Below, piece after piece: positions 25,268-38,098 of a stretch of DNA of 64,000 nt. This stretch comes from Diadema setosum (lineage: Eukaryota; Echinodermata; Echinoidea; Diadematoida; Diadematidae), in the NCBI RefSeq assembly GCF_964275005.1, contig NC_092692.1:17137506-17201505 (forward strand). The letters are read 5' to 3'. Both the position numbers and the translations under genes were made by a program. The stretch's first letter is position 1, and each line of letters starts with the position of its first letter. Under the pieces are notes generated by a model. That model was not told the DNA's origin. It did no database searches and saw only the letters and a list, made by a program, of their open reading frames with translations.

Positions 25268-28200
25268 CTAGCTTCCCATGGAGGGATACTTGATGGCGTG
25301 CTTCTTGTCGCAGGTGAAAGAGACGGTGATGGCGTACCGCGTCCCTTGCGACACTTTTTCCACGTAGTGCGTATTCTCAGACCCTGATGTGAAGAAGGAC
25401 AACCGCCCTGAAATGCACACATAGAAGCAGAGGGATTATAACAACAATGAGGAATACACTGCACTATGCTGGTGCAGCTCATAACAGAGATGCTGTGGTC
25501 TGCAAGATTGTTCACTATGCTTGTGACGAGGAGACAATGGGTTCTAGCCCCGCCATGGCACTTTTGTCGTTGATCATTGCAAAGTGCTTTTCAGCATCGT
25601 AACATGAATTGGATGTGGTAAAATGTAAAGCTATCATCATCATTATTAGTGTCAATATCAGTAATCCTTTATGTTCCCTTTCAACTTTGGAGTATAATTG
25701 GGCATCCGGTACGAAGTGAAACATGAATGTGGTACGATTTAGGATGCCTGTACCTGGAAGTGGCTGGAAACTTCCTCACTGTGCATGGAGTGCATTGTAT
25801 GAGTGAGTTTATATCCAGCAACAAAATATATATTACGTAAGGCACAATTTAACGACATTGGATTTCAAACAACAAATAATGTCATTTCGGTGAGTCATGT
25901 CAGGATCAGAATTAATATTTTTGTGTGTTTTTCAATTCGCGTAGAGCACCCCACTAGCAAAATTTACAAAAATAAAAACCTCGCGAAATATTCGGCATAG
26001 ACAGTAGAAGTATATTGATTTTATTCTCCTATATATGGGCATGAATGATGACATGCACTATCAAGGCTGTACAGAATGTTCACCTCTGGGTTTAATGCCC
26101 TTTTGGTGATTTAAAGTTCCTCAATAGCATTTCAAACCATGGGATGACTGAAATATTTTGCCTTTTCCCTTTCCTATAACAGTCATCCATCATCCATATC
26201 ACATGAAACCCCAAATTGATAATCTCACCCATTTTCGGTTCGACGGTATAGTTTCCCTTCTTATCGGTGAATACAAAGCGGCCTCCATGGAAGTCTATGC
26301 CGTAGTCACTCAGGTACAGGAGGGATGTGTAGTCGAAAGTTTCATAAGTTTCCTGGCAAGGTAGCAAGAGCAAGAAAAAAATATTGCATGAAGGATCAGC
26401 ATTCAACAGAGAATTCCCATTGAAATTACACTTCTTTGCTGTATTCACAGTCTTGCCTTTTTTATTGAACAGTAACAATTTGTCCCTGGGGTAACAATAC
26501 CTCATAATTGGCACATATTCAAAAACCTCCTGACTTAATGTTGAATATCATAGATACTGATTTGAGTTTTCAAAAATGATGATCATCAATGCAATCCAAA
26601 CAATGTTTCTACATTGTTTGACATCCACAACAACCAAATGCCTAAAATTGCCTCTTAAAATTTAACCCATTTATACACAGTGAAGCCAGGTATACCACAC
26701 ATTCAATTCCATAGTAATCACCATATCTCAGAATCATATGTCTGAGCAATGGAGTGAGAATCAAATATGGAGTTAATGGGGAATGCTTTGTTGATGAGCT
26801 GCTGCGACTCAGTGGATTGGGCAACAGACTACTGGGTTTCAATCAAGAGGTCCCCTAGTCCCAGTCCACATGCAGCAGTGGTTATGCCTCTAGGCAAGGC
26901 ACTTTATCCCCATTGACTAATTCTTAGGCGAAGACTATTAGTCGTCAGTGCTGTGGTTGCTTGCTATTACCATTCACCACTTCCCTATAGTGGTCATGTA
27001 AAAACAAATCATAATTCAATTCAAGGAACATCAAACTATTTACTGTCATCCCAAAATTACATATCAATACAATTGTATCAACAAAATTACAAATGGTCTC
27101 AATGAGCCAACATGAAAACCATAGATCTTGCAAACTGCAGCCTCCACACTGAGCACTGGCCCCATTATAGCACACAAAAAGAACCCTTTTGCAGTGGATT
27201 CTCTAGGATGATCAGTTTAAATCTGCTCAGACCAATCACTAAGAAAGAGCATCTGTGATCTCTTTACCTTGTCAACGTGTGGGTGCCAGTACTCGTCATG
27301 AACCGTCTTTGCTGCCCTCGTTGTCATGCGAGAGAAGAAGGTCGGGTGCGTCAGGTAGAGCTTCTGCTGCGGAATCTGAAACCTGGAGGCGATGGCCAGC
27401 TTGATCTTATCAGCTACCTTCCTGAAAGTAACAGCAAACAGAGTCTGGGATTGAGACTACACACTTGAGATCATGTTAGTCTCATATTAAGTCTATTTTA
27501 CTTCCTACACTCTTTAAATAAAAGGGGAAAAAATCCCTCATGAAGAACATTTTTGAAAACAGGCAGGGGAAATTACAATAACTCGGTGGTTTTGCAAAGT
27601 TGTTATAGCGACCAAATGCTAGAAAGTTATTTGCACTCGGATGTCATGAATTTCATGTCATTTTATTACAGCCAAATGAAATTCTTATCTACAAAACTGT
27701 CAGGAAGTTCACTTCCTTCATTGTCATCACTTAAACACTTTCTGTGCCAGGGACTTTGGACAGTGTGTACAAAGCTATGGGGTTTTCTGTGCCACTTGTC
27801 ACTCAGAGCACCCAAAGGGTTACACACTTGAGGCACCTCATAATTCTTTAGAATTTCAGAGTCTTGTCTGACAGGTACAGGATGTTTTCACAAGAATTAA
27901 TTGCTGTGATATGCAGGCTGAGATCGTATGGACATTGGCTATAGGAGAGAAGTAAAATACTAGCTCCAGAAAACATTACAGGGATGGTACAGTATTGGTT
28001 GAGATGAGGATTGAGCTTTTAACTTTTTGGAAGATACTAAGAAACCACTTATGAAATGTTACAGAGCATACAATTCTATCAAAGAGTAAATCAAATATTA
28101 TTCGATGAAATCAGTTTTGAAATGGCCGAGAAATATCCAAAAACAAAGTAAAACAAAGCAATCGCTATTGAAAGGTGGATCCCACCTTTCATTAGGATAG

Positions 28201-31200
28201 CTTTGTTTTGGATATCTCAGCCATTTCAAAACTAATTTTCATCACATAAACTTTAAAGCCCTCTTAGAATTACATACTCTTTCGTATTTCATTAGAGGTT
28301 TATAATCATCTCACCAAAAAAGAAGTTGGAAACATGAAGCTCCATCTCAACCAAACTACACCAACCCTTTAAAATTGCTCAGCAGTTGGCAAAATACCTT
28401 GTGGGTGGACAAAAAAAGGGAAGGAAACTGTTGCAAAATACTTGAGAACATCTGGCCTCGCCAACCTTCAACCCAACAGGAAGAATTTGGAGAATGGACA
28501 TAAACCATCATGTACCCCAAAGAGTGGGGGTACATGTGCCAATGATGTTGCATTGACTAAACTAGACATTGTCTCAAAATGAGCCACTTTCTGAGGTTTA
28601 TTGTTTTTTTAAAAATGGTTTGCAAATGAGGACTGCCAGTCTACTTGAGGAAGAACATACCTCTACAATTGAAAACTGAGAAACTATGTCAGAAGTGATA
28701 TGAAGGTTGAATTCTCAGTCTCTTACCTATACAAGCTGATGTCTTCTTGAGTAAATATATTTTCTGCATCACTTTGTTCAAGTAACCTGCAAAATGTGAA
28801 ACGTAGATACACACACTTGTGAGAGTTCTCACAAAGAGATCATTTGTGTTTGCCATAATATAATGCAGTACAACTCTATTAACCTTTTATTATCATTAAT
28901 AATCGGTATGCAAAGGCAAGAATAAAATGGACAAGGTACATGTGCATGTTTTACTCTTAAGTAATTCACTTCGGATATATAAAGCCGCATATTTTTTATT
29001 AAGAACAGATTGAAATATATGGAAATATAAAACATGAGTTATATATCCACAGTGATGTAAACTTATGACTCTGTCCTTTGCTCTGGAGAAAGGGTCAAAA
29101 CAGGGATAATAACATATATACAGAGGTCACATATATTTGAAATTATTTTGTCATATTCACAATTCTAGGCCCTGTTTTATGAAGAGTTATAATTGATTAT
29201 ATAATTGATTTCTATCATAAGTCTACGGCAGCCTGTGTGGTAAGGAAATTCATAATCGATTGTATATTTTGATAAAATGAGGCATTCAAATAATAAAATA
29301 CAGGGAAAAAATAAAATTAATGAAGGCCTACATAGAGTGATACAATGTCTCAGAAAATGGCCAAAAAAAAAAATTTAAAAAAATAACTGTGTGTTATCCT
29401 GGTTCCTGCCACTGTTATACTCACTTGTAGATATTTATGAAAGAATCTCCTTTGGACAGTGCCCCTGAGTGAAGATCAAGTATAGAGGCCTGCAGTGTAA
29501 AGAAAGCAACCAATTTAGTTTGAAGATCTAGAGTAGGTCTAGTAACAAAACTTCATCTGCCAGGAAATTGGCCTAATTTTGTTTCGATTGTGAATGAAAT
29601 GTAAGTTCCTAAGTGAAGTTACAATATACTTTTGATTAACAAAACAATTAGACAATGACATCATATTCAAGACTGTAGAGAATGCAATTCAACCTGATAA
29701 ATGATAGTCATAAAAGATATACCATATCAGTTTAACTAATGAGCTGCATTCAACAAAAACACAAACAAAAAAAAATAAAAAAATAAAAAAACATGTAGCA
29801 CTAAATGTTGAACTGTGTCATATTATCACTTGTCTAATTTGGCCAAAAAAAAAAAAATGAACATCTCATTTCCTACTTTTATTCATCTACTTTCAATAAA
29901 AGGAGAGAGAGAGAGCTATCAGTATACCCAGAAGCCTCAACCCAGCTAGTTGAGACGAGGATTTCTCTCACTTTTGATGTCTTCTTTTCTGATGAAAATG
30001 TTCATTTACCACATTATTTGTATCTCCCATGGAAAATCACTTCAAACTAACATTTAAACTCACCCCTCCATTTGAACCTCCAAGTGCCAACCCACTTTTT
30101 GCAACCCTGCAGTATGTAGAGAAGAAAAATAAGAGAAGTTTGGTGTGTCACATTCCAGCAGTCATAGGCTATTCTGCATGTTTTTATCTAACTTTATATA
30201 TTTCAATATCTCAATGAATATCAATTATTTCTTAGGATACATGATCCACTTTGCTTTTACATGTCTATACTGTCACTCTCTTTTCTGCTGACTACTGCAG
30301 TGACAGATTTACTGTGTTACCTTTGTGTATTCTTGCACTCTATGATATACACACACACACACATATCTATATCTATATATATATATACATATATATATAT
30401 ATACATAAAGTCAAACCTGTCTATAGCGGCCACCCAAGGGAGACAAAAAAAGTGGCTGCTATAGACTGGTGGCCGCTATACACCAGTTATCCAACTTTGT
30501 GTGCATTGCCTACACGTACATGTATCATAAGTACTTACATGTACATGTACGTGTGTACGTATGCACACATGTGTTTCAGACATGCATTGAACAATGCCGG
30601 TGTTTATGAAATTGTTGCACAGTAGCATGTGTACAGTCATGAAGAAAGCTTAACAGTGCAGTATTATGAAGAACACTTAACATAGCATTTTATATGTGTG
30701 ACAGAGAAATATACAAAGACGATACTCAACGAGAAGGACAATACAGAAGGAACCACATGCCCAACTCATGAACAACTCACTTCAGTAATCGTCTTGCCTC
30801 ATCTTGCAACACTATATTGTCCATCACGCTTCTTCCACATCTTATTGGTGCACACTCTGGAATGAAAATTTGAAAATTAAAAGAAAAACAACTAAATTTC
30901 TAACATCAAAAGCAGACACAAGCATAGAAAGAAAGAAATATACATATAGCTATACACAGAAATAAAGACATTGAGATATAGAGATACAGATGTATTGATA
31001 TACGTAGACAGAAACATAGACAAAGACGTACACATACAATACAAACTACATGAATACTTTCTGGTTGCCTTAATTAGGGGGTCTGGGAAGATAACCTGTC
31101 AAAAGTATGATGTACTGACACTGTGTTGCATTGAGCATAATTCAAAAGCATGATACACAATGGCAATAATGATAATAATCAATACACATCAATTATACCA

Positions 31201-34200
31201 GCTACAAACCAAACAGTCTTCATCTTTTGACAGAAATGTGACAAGAGTTGAATGTTGCATGGGTGGACCAAGGTGATGATGAATGTACCTTTAAATCTTT
31301 TCCTATCCTCTTGGTAGTCATTTGAGCACTTGACGTGAGCAAACTTGGCCGACACGCTCTCGGATTGCTTGGCAAACGGCCTGAAATTTTCCTTCTGACT
31401 AAAGTAGAGATGAGCTCCTACAAGGAGGAGGATGATGGTGGTCAGTCTGACTACAATTCGTTTGCCAGTTGACCGATACTTTGCTGATGGGTCATCTCTG
31501 GAAGAAAAAGAAAGAAAATCAGACTGTCCATATAGAAACAAAAACATGATGAATGAAAGATCTTCATGGCCAAAAAAAAAAAAAAAAAAAAAAACATTTA
31601 TCTTATTGGCTTGTAACATAGATGACACACTACTTTTCAATTGATAGTTAATGGTTGGATAATGACAATCAAATATGGAAAATGATACTTAACATATCTG
31701 CTGAACTTTACTCAATCAGTCTTGCTCAATCAATTTATGATAAGAAATAGATAATGTGACCGTGCATCACAACCAAACCAAAAAAAAAAAAAAATGCACA
31801 CCCTGATTTTATGTGACAACTCAAAACAGGTGAAATGAGTCAAAATTGTCAAGTCTTGATTTTTTTTGTTCATATTTTCTAAAAGGCCAAATCTTCTTCG
31901 ACATTATTCTAAATTTTGGGATCATAAACTAAATGGGAATTGTGCTTTTAGCAGTTTTCCTGGAACACTCTTAAAGGGGAAGGCTAGTAACTGATCAGTG
32001 GGAATCAGTGGAAATGATGGGAGATGATTGTGGCAATCCTTATGGGATTCATTCAAGAGTTCATTGTATATCTATAGTTGTGTGGAAATGATTTGCTTCA
32101 GAACGGTCTCATATTCAAGTAATGTGCAGATTAATGCTCCGTCACTGACCAGGGACGCTAACCTGGAAGCATTAAACTGCACATTACTTGAATATGAGAC
32201 CATTCTGAAGCAAATCATTTTCACACAACAATAGATATACAATGAACTCTTAAATGAATCCCATAAGGATTGCCACAATCATCTCCCAGCATTTCCATTG
32301 ATTCCCACTGATAAGTTACTAGCCTTCCCCTTTAAGAAGAATGTCTTAGAAGCCCCATTCCATTTCTTAAAAACCCCTTACTATACACTCTTCAAACCTA
32401 CTGCTTTGAAAGTTAGTATCAGCAATGGATAGAACATGTTAATAGAGCACGGTCAATTTCAGCTTAATCTGACAATCCCTTCATTGTTGTTGCTCAGGAG
32501 TTTTACATCCTGTTTTTTGTCCCATTCATTGCACAGAGCACTGCTTGGTAAGATTAAGCACTTGAATAGACCCTCTAGCTATACTTTAGAGCCTCATTCC
32601 TCAGTACACACTTTTCCAGTATGACAATATATTTAGAGAGGGCAGGAGAGTCTATTTGAATTGGGTTAAAATACCATCATACATGTACATCATTCTAAAG
32701 CTTGGAGTCTGCTCTTTCTGAATCATGTCTGGTGACTTTATATTGGTTTTGTGATGAAGGGTCACATATGTCATTTTATGTCATAAAATGGTGATATTAT
32801 ACAATGTGTACTTCCTACTGTGTTTGTTTCATCTCCATTTACTAAAAGAGAGACAGAGACCCTGATGACAAACATCAAGTTTGAAGTAATAATTAATAGA
32901 GTCAATGCCAAGTGAAATTTGTCTAAGCTGCTCTATAAAATGAGGCGACATGTCATAGTCCAATCCTTAGAAATTTGTTTTTCTGTCATCTAAATCAATC
33001 ACAATTACAATAATTGGTAAAGGTTTAAAATCTTTCTTCTTTTTTTTTTTCCTTTTTAAAACTTTTTGGCTGAGTTTTGTCAGGCATATTGATGTTTCCT
33101 TTTTCAGAAAGATTACAAATATATGCAATAATTCTATATACATATCTTCTGTGATCCCCCTACCCCACTTTTTTTGCATGATAGATCATTGATACATAGG
33201 AATACGTACATAGGGTCAAACCACTTGAACCCCCTCCCCCTTTTCTTTTTAAACCCGGAAGTGGCACCAGAAAAATGTGGTTATTTTTTTTTCTTTCTTT
33301 TTTGCTTACTTGGGAGCTGATGAAACCCGGAAGGTACACCAGTTAATTGCGCTGAAGGCCTTTCTTTTTCCTTGTCTGCTGATTAAACCCAGAAATGACA
33401 CCAGCAATCTAGGTGACTACTTGTAAACTGGACCCCCCCCCCCATCCCACCCCACCACCCCCCCCCTTTTTTTTTAAGAACGCAGCACCAGCCCTGAAAA
33501 ATATTATAATCGATGGCCACCATTCCCCATTGTGAAACTGTCTTATGACCATTTGTCATGTCTGTAACAATTACATTTCAGCTTTTTGTGTCTGCATTTA
33601 TTTTCTCCCATAAGCTAGCACTTGAGCTTGTTTGTCGAGTGGTCACTAACAGTAACAGTAACACTATATATAAATTTATATATATATTTTTTTTTTAATT
33701 GTAAATAAATCATAGACTAGCCACTAGGGTCTACATGTACAGCCGTTTACAGGAAATTACATTTGCAGAGTCTTAGAGGTTGATTGTCTTGTATCACAAA
33801 ACAGAAGGCAAAGAGAACTACTGTGCTGTGCCATCATCACTTTTTTTTTTCTTTTTTTTTTTTTCGTTATATAATGGGGAAGGGAATGGGAGGGTTGCTA
33901 GTTCGCAACGGTCACCATGCACCAGCGCCATCATGCCAGCCAGCCAGCTGGCTGGCTGGCATGGCAGGCAGGTAATAGACAGAAAGATCCGTCTGTCCGG
34001 AGGACTCTTTTTATATTTTGCCATTAACGCTGTCCTCCGTAGACAATACGGAGGGGATCCGTGAAGCCAGACGCAGTCTCCGCGGAACATTCCCCGACGG
34101 ACAGATACAGACCGATCTTTCGGTCAAGGCAGGTAACTGCTCTAATACAGCCCCGCACACTACAGGAAATGTAATACGTGGGTCCACACAAACAACAGCT

Positions 34201-34364
34201 CATTAACTCCAACGTCAACACACAACGATTAAATCATAACAAGTTGCTCACTTTGTATCATTCTTCTGCTCATCTGAGCCACTACGCTGTGAACCTTTTT
34301 CATTCTTCTTCTCTTTATCACTTTCTGGTCTTTTCGAACCGGCTTTTCTTCTTTCTGCAGGCAT
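25268..34364 (-). CDS. OGFOD3: 2-oxoglutarate and iron-dependent oxygenase domain protein 3, complete, 9 coding exons
   Basis: This is a type II membrane oxygenase of the prolyl-4-hydroxylase-like 2OG/Fe(II) family; its substrate is unknown to me. Minus-strand exons in transcription order: 34364-34252, 31497-31289, 30856-30781, 30106-30064, 29489-29425, 28786-28727, 27421-27268, 26352-26229, 25407-25268. The sum is 984 nt, 327 aa (human is 319). Visible parts are a Lys/Arg/Glu-rich cytosolic N-terminus (1-50), a membrane segment about 52-70, a Cys pair in the CSNDYQ..ECAPIRCGR region, and the catalytic domain. Fe ligands are HVD (His237, Asp239) within HDEYWHPHVDK and His295 in SGSENTHYVEK. 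Arg305 in GTRYAIT is the expected 2-oxoglutarate anchor. The 43-nt exon 4 was found because it restores phase and gives GLALGGSNGG, matching the family. It is divergently paired with TXN2. Introns hold several MITEs and a SINE-like fragment. Confidence 0.94.
26785..26930 (+). mobile_element. tRNA-derived SINE-like sequence, OGFOD3 intron 8
   Basis: An A-box-like GACTCAGTGGATTGGGCAAC is followed by a B-box-like GGGTTTCAATC at the right spacing and then a SINE-body-like tail with GGCAAGGCACTTTATCCCC. No terminal repeat is visible, and the exact ends are uncertain. Confidence 0.55.
27980..28368. mobile_element. TTAA-flanked foldback MITE, copy 3, OGFOD3 intron 6
   Basis: The left end AGGGATGGTACAGTATTGGT follows a mutated TTAC; the right end CAACCCT precedes TTAA. 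The interior has GAAATGGCCGAGAAATATCC and its inverse around GGTGGATCCCACC. Confidence 0.85.
31755..32766 (+). mobile_element. DNA-element copy C of the GTGACC-ended family (carries a foldback insertion)
   Basis: It begins TGTGACCGTGCATCACAACC and ends GTTTTGTGATGAAGGGTCACA. It has the same orientation and body as copy A. It is longer because a 357-bp palindromic element sits inside at 31975-32331. It lies in OGFOD3 intron 1. Confidence 0.85.
31975..32331. mobile_element. Near-perfect foldback element with TTAA target duplication, nested in copy C
   Basis: It is flanked by TTAA at 31971-31974 and 32332-32335. The two arms, about 165 bp each (AGGGGAAGGCTAGTAAC... and its inverse ...GTTACTAGCCTTCCCCT), differ at only a few positions around a loop of about 25 bp. 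Mirror-image reading frames on the two strands are a by-product of the palindrome. Confidence 0.92.
33932..33963. repeat. Perfect 32-bp palindrome, OGFOD3 intron 1
   Basis: Each strand reads CATGCCAGCCAGCCAG followed by its exact complement, with no loop. It lies about 400 bp downstream of the OGFOD3 start. Confidence 0.9.
33976..34127. mobile_element. Candidate MITE between 9-bp direct repeats
   Basis: GGCAGGTAA occurs at 33967-33975 and 34128-34136. Between them, the ends TAGACAGAAAGATC and GATCTTTCGGTCAA are imperfect inverted repeats, and GTCTGTCCG/CGGACAGA pair further in. The 9-bp duplication would suit a Mutator- or hAT-type insertion. Confidence 0.5.
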
Positions 34365-35356
34365 GTTTCTTCGGTCTTCTATCACTAAACTTACTCCGTG
34401 AAAGGTTTCTAGACTCCCTCGCAGATGTTTGCCCGCCACTCTATGTGCTAACCAATGTAGAGCTTGAGGCACGTACGCGGTGGTGGTCGGAGTGCGCTGT
34501 CCAACAAGGCTGGACAAACACATCAGAGCTGTGCAGTTATTGCGTAATCATACTACACGGAGAGTGTACTCAGTGTTATCGCATCGCCATCGGTAAACTA
34601 CCCAGACTGATGTGCAGTAGTAAACTGAGGTTTCTGCCCCCTATGCCCTATCCATACTTAGTAGCTAGCGAGCTACGTTCATTGAGGTCCACAAGGTCTG
34701 ATCTGATTCGGTGATTCAGAAGGCAGGCTAGCCGAGAAATCTAAAACCAGTACTACAGTAGGCCTATAATAGTTGTAAGTATGAACTCATGCAATGATGA
34801 TGATGATGATCAAGTTCTAATCTAATACCACTAAATAGCACTATTTAAATACCGACCCTACCATTGACGTATTGGCATTACTAAATAATTAATGGCATAA
34901 ACACTTAAAATGCCCATGAAATCATGAAATGTGTTGTAAAGATAAGCAAACACTGCTAATCAATGCTAGGGGTAGGGTCTTCATTGATTGAACTAACTTT
35001 ACTTACCTAGATCTAGATTTACCTTCATTTAATCAGCAATCGTGATGAATCCATCGCTGTTCTATAGCTTTCAAATTCATGCACCCAACAAAGCACAAAA
35101 AAGTGTTCTGTAATTGTAAATGAATGTGACAAGTGTATCTTTCATTATACATTAACATGTCAAAACTCTCACAAATTATTTCACCCCATGATTACGGCAT
35201 GAACAATTGAAGCTATCTTGTGAACAGTTTCACTATTAGCATAGGAGCTTACTTTTTGGTGTTAATTGTTATCCTAAGCTAAGTTGATTATATTAAGCAT
35301 CTAATTTCTATTTTTGTCATCCTTATTGGAGTGTTCGATATAGATACTGAGTAACC
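34365..35356. promoter_or_regulatory. Shared divergent promoter interval, OGFOD3 / TXN2
   Basis: This stretch of about 990 bp separates the oppositely directed start codons of OGFOD3 and TXN2. The part next to OGFOD3 (to about 34700) is richer in CpG than its surroundings; the rest is AT-rich. No TATA box is convincing at either side. Both 5' UTRs and the core promoters must lie here unless there are distant leader exons. Confidence 0.5.
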
Positions 35357-36252
35357 ATGGCAACCAAACATCTCATTCAGCGAGTGATCCTCCGGCAGTC
35401 GTCTGTATTGGCTGCCACCAGACCGGCGGTGCTCCAGAGTGGAGTCGCCAAGGCAGCATATCAGACATCTAGCATCACAAGCTCGGTAACAAAGAGGTAA
35501 GGCCAAGGGGAGGTACCGTGGCGTGGCTATGTAGTATTCAGTGTCTGGCATGGGACCACCAAGTTGTGGGTTAACATAGCAAGCCTCCATTCAGGACAAA
35601 GATAACCCGTGAAAACATTGATTTAATCCAGTGACTTCTGGACAAAATAGAATGCCTGCAGAGACGGAGAGTTCTTCAAGGAATGGAAACTGGCATCAAG
35701 TAATGAACGGCATTGCATTGGTGACACGTTGACTAATGATGAGGAGTGATAATGGTACAGCACATCTAGATATGAAGGACAGACTGATTTTGCTCTAACA
35801 TGCATTTCCCATAGACACCTGCCTGAGTATACTCGGGACTTGTCCTCAACAAGTTAAAAGAAAGAGGTGCCCTGAAAATAGAATACAAAAGCAGGGAGTT
35901 GTAACCTCCCTATTTAAGGAATTTATTTAAGGGAAACTGGAGACACACTTACTTTTATTGTTATTTTATTATTGTGTAAATACCTGTCACATTGAGTCTG
36001 TGTCGTGTGTGTCTTCACTGGTCATGGTCACGGATTGTGGTATCTTGGTGTGTGTCGTCAAGTGGCATACATGCATCTAATGTCAGGAGAAAACATCAAA
36101 ATGTGAACAGTCACTAAGGGTGGATTAAATTATGCGAGACTTTTGTAAGTGATAGATTTCAACCAAAGAAAATAATAAGTGTTCTGTTTTCTTGGTCCAA
36201 ATTTATTTTTTGTGGCTAGTTTGATTGAGAGGCAATGTTATGCACATAACAT

Positions 36253-36288
<36 letters not shown>

Positions 36289-37715
36289 CACACATACACA
36301 TGCACTGTATACACACACACATACAGTTTACATAACTACTAAATAGTCACAAAAAGTGTGTGTATCCATGAATCTGCATGATATTGTTAGAGTTTTTTCC
36401 TTCCTCCCGTAACAAACATTAATTTTCAGACTCCTGCCAGTGACTTGCCACAGTGCATCATTCCACAGCAGCCGAAATCTTCTGGATGAGAACAACTTTA
36501 GCATCCAGGACGAGGAGGACTTCAAAGAAAAGGTCATCAGTAGTGACTCACCGGTCATCGTGGACTTCCATGCAGAGTATGTACATTGTACTACTTTTCC
36601 ACTTTCATAATTGCTGTTTTGGTAGTACATGCATTTACTTATCGAAAAATATGCTTTATATAGACAATTCCAGTGTTACAGACATTACATTCAGAAAAGT
36701 TTATAGATTGATTTCCTTACCTTTATGCAATCCAAGTCATATGATAAATATTGTAATTTTCTTCAAAAGAATTAAAATACAAAAAATATAGCTATATTAC
36801 ACAGACATTATATATCGGGGGATGATATGTATCATCAACATCATGTACAATATACATCGTATCTGAGGGGAAAAACTGGGGATGGGCAAGGGGGGCTGCA
36901 GCATCCCCCCCCCCCCCCTTCGGTAATAGACCATGGTATGTACATATATGAGTGTGTCAAGCATAAAGCCAAAGCAAATTAGCCCTCTACAGACTATAGA
37001 CTGTGTCATATGTTAACTAGGTTTATTATGCTTTTACCCTTTCGGGATTCATCGTATCTTGCAAGCAGCTGTATTTATTTGCCATCATATGCACAACTTT
37101 GTCAGACTTTTTAGATAGTTTTTGATCTATGATATGAAAATATGACAGGTACTCTGTCTCTAAAATTTGTTTCCTGTTGATACTTTCATCAGAGGCTTTC
37201 TTTAGAAGCACAAGGTGTATATGTCTCCATATGCTGAGTATACAAAATAGAAATTCATATCTGCAACTTTTTTGTTTGGTGTGTGTGAATAAAATGACAT
37301 CGCAATGACTAGATATCAGCAAGGTACAGGTTATTAAATTAACATGGTAATTGCAAATTATTGGGAATAAAATTATGAATTCATGAGATATATGTGTATT
37401 ATTGTTTCATGCATTGTAGTTGTTACGTACACGAGGAGATCTGATTATCTGAATTTCACACCCCTGCTCATCCACAGATGGTGTGGACCTTGCAAGGCCC
37501 TAGCCCCAGTCCTGGACGCAGTCCTAGCCAACACCAAGGGTCAGGTCAAGCTGGCCAAAGTGGACATCGACGAACTCCAGGACCTGGCCATCGGCTATGG
37601 GGTGAGCTCTGTCCCAACAGTCATGGCTTTCAAGGGTGGCGAGAAGGTGGACTCCTTCATCGGTCTGCAGAGCCAGGACCGGATTGAGCGCTTTGTAGAG
37701 AAACTCTTGTCTTAG
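35357..37715 (+). CDS. TXN2: Mitochondrial thioredoxin, complete, 3 coding exons
   Basis: This is a small dithiol oxidoreductase of the mitochondrial matrix that passes electrons from thioredoxin reductase to peroxiredoxins. Exons are 35357-35496, 36430-36576 and 37478-37715 with consensus splice sites, totalling 525 nt and 174 aa (human is 166). The first 65 residues contain no Asp or Glu and are rich in Arg, Lys, Ser and Ala, as expected of a matrix-targeting peptide. The thioredoxin fold follows, with VIVDFHAEWCGPCK (redox Cys98 and Cys101), KVDIDE, the cis-Pro loop SVPTVMAF and a C-terminal helix DRIERFVEKLLS. The WCGPCK motif is rebuilt across the exon 2/3 junction, which confirms the splice. 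It is transcribed away from OGFOD3. A polyadenylation hexamer lies about 380 bp after the stop. Confidence 0.97.
36250..36290. repeat. (CA)n microsatellite, TXN2 intron 1
   Basis: About twenty CA units with weaker ACAC continuations to about 36325. Confidence 0.95.
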
Positions 37716-38092
37716 CTTGCAGAGGAACGGAAGGTTGTAGCCATAAGAAGTGAGGGAGAGATGGGATTTCTCGACATAGTTGTCCTAGGTGCTGCATGTT
37801 TTTGTCAAGTCAAGAACATTGCACCACCTATTTAACAGAGAGGTTGATGTGCTTTTTAATGAGAAATGCATAGCAACCATGTATAATATTCAAGATTTCC
37901 CATGAGCAATCTTCACTTCACCTCTGTACAAATGAGAAGATATCATTAAGGTTGTTACCAAAAAAAAAAAAAATGAAAAAAAAAAAAAAATCAAAGAAGA
38001 TTGGAGACAATCTGTTTTCTAGATGACAACATCAGTGACTTGGAACTTGTGGGGAATGTCTACTTCCAAGATGCCAACCAGTAAGATATACC

Positions 38093-38098
38093 AATAAA
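38093..38098 (+). promoter_or_regulatory. Candidate polyadenylation signal for TXN2
   Basis: An AATAAA hexamer lies about 380 bp downstream of the thioredoxin stop codon on the same strand. It is the first clear hexamer after the stop that I noticed. The assignment is by position only. Confidence 0.35.

Noticed and set aside
32028-32278. Two mirror-image 68-residue frames
   Set aside because: They are the same sequence read on the two arms of a palindromic element.
34178-34714. 178-residue plus-strand frame
   Set aside because: It runs antisense over OGFOD3 exon 1 and its upstream region, with no recognisable domain; the minus-strand exon is supported by homology and splicing.
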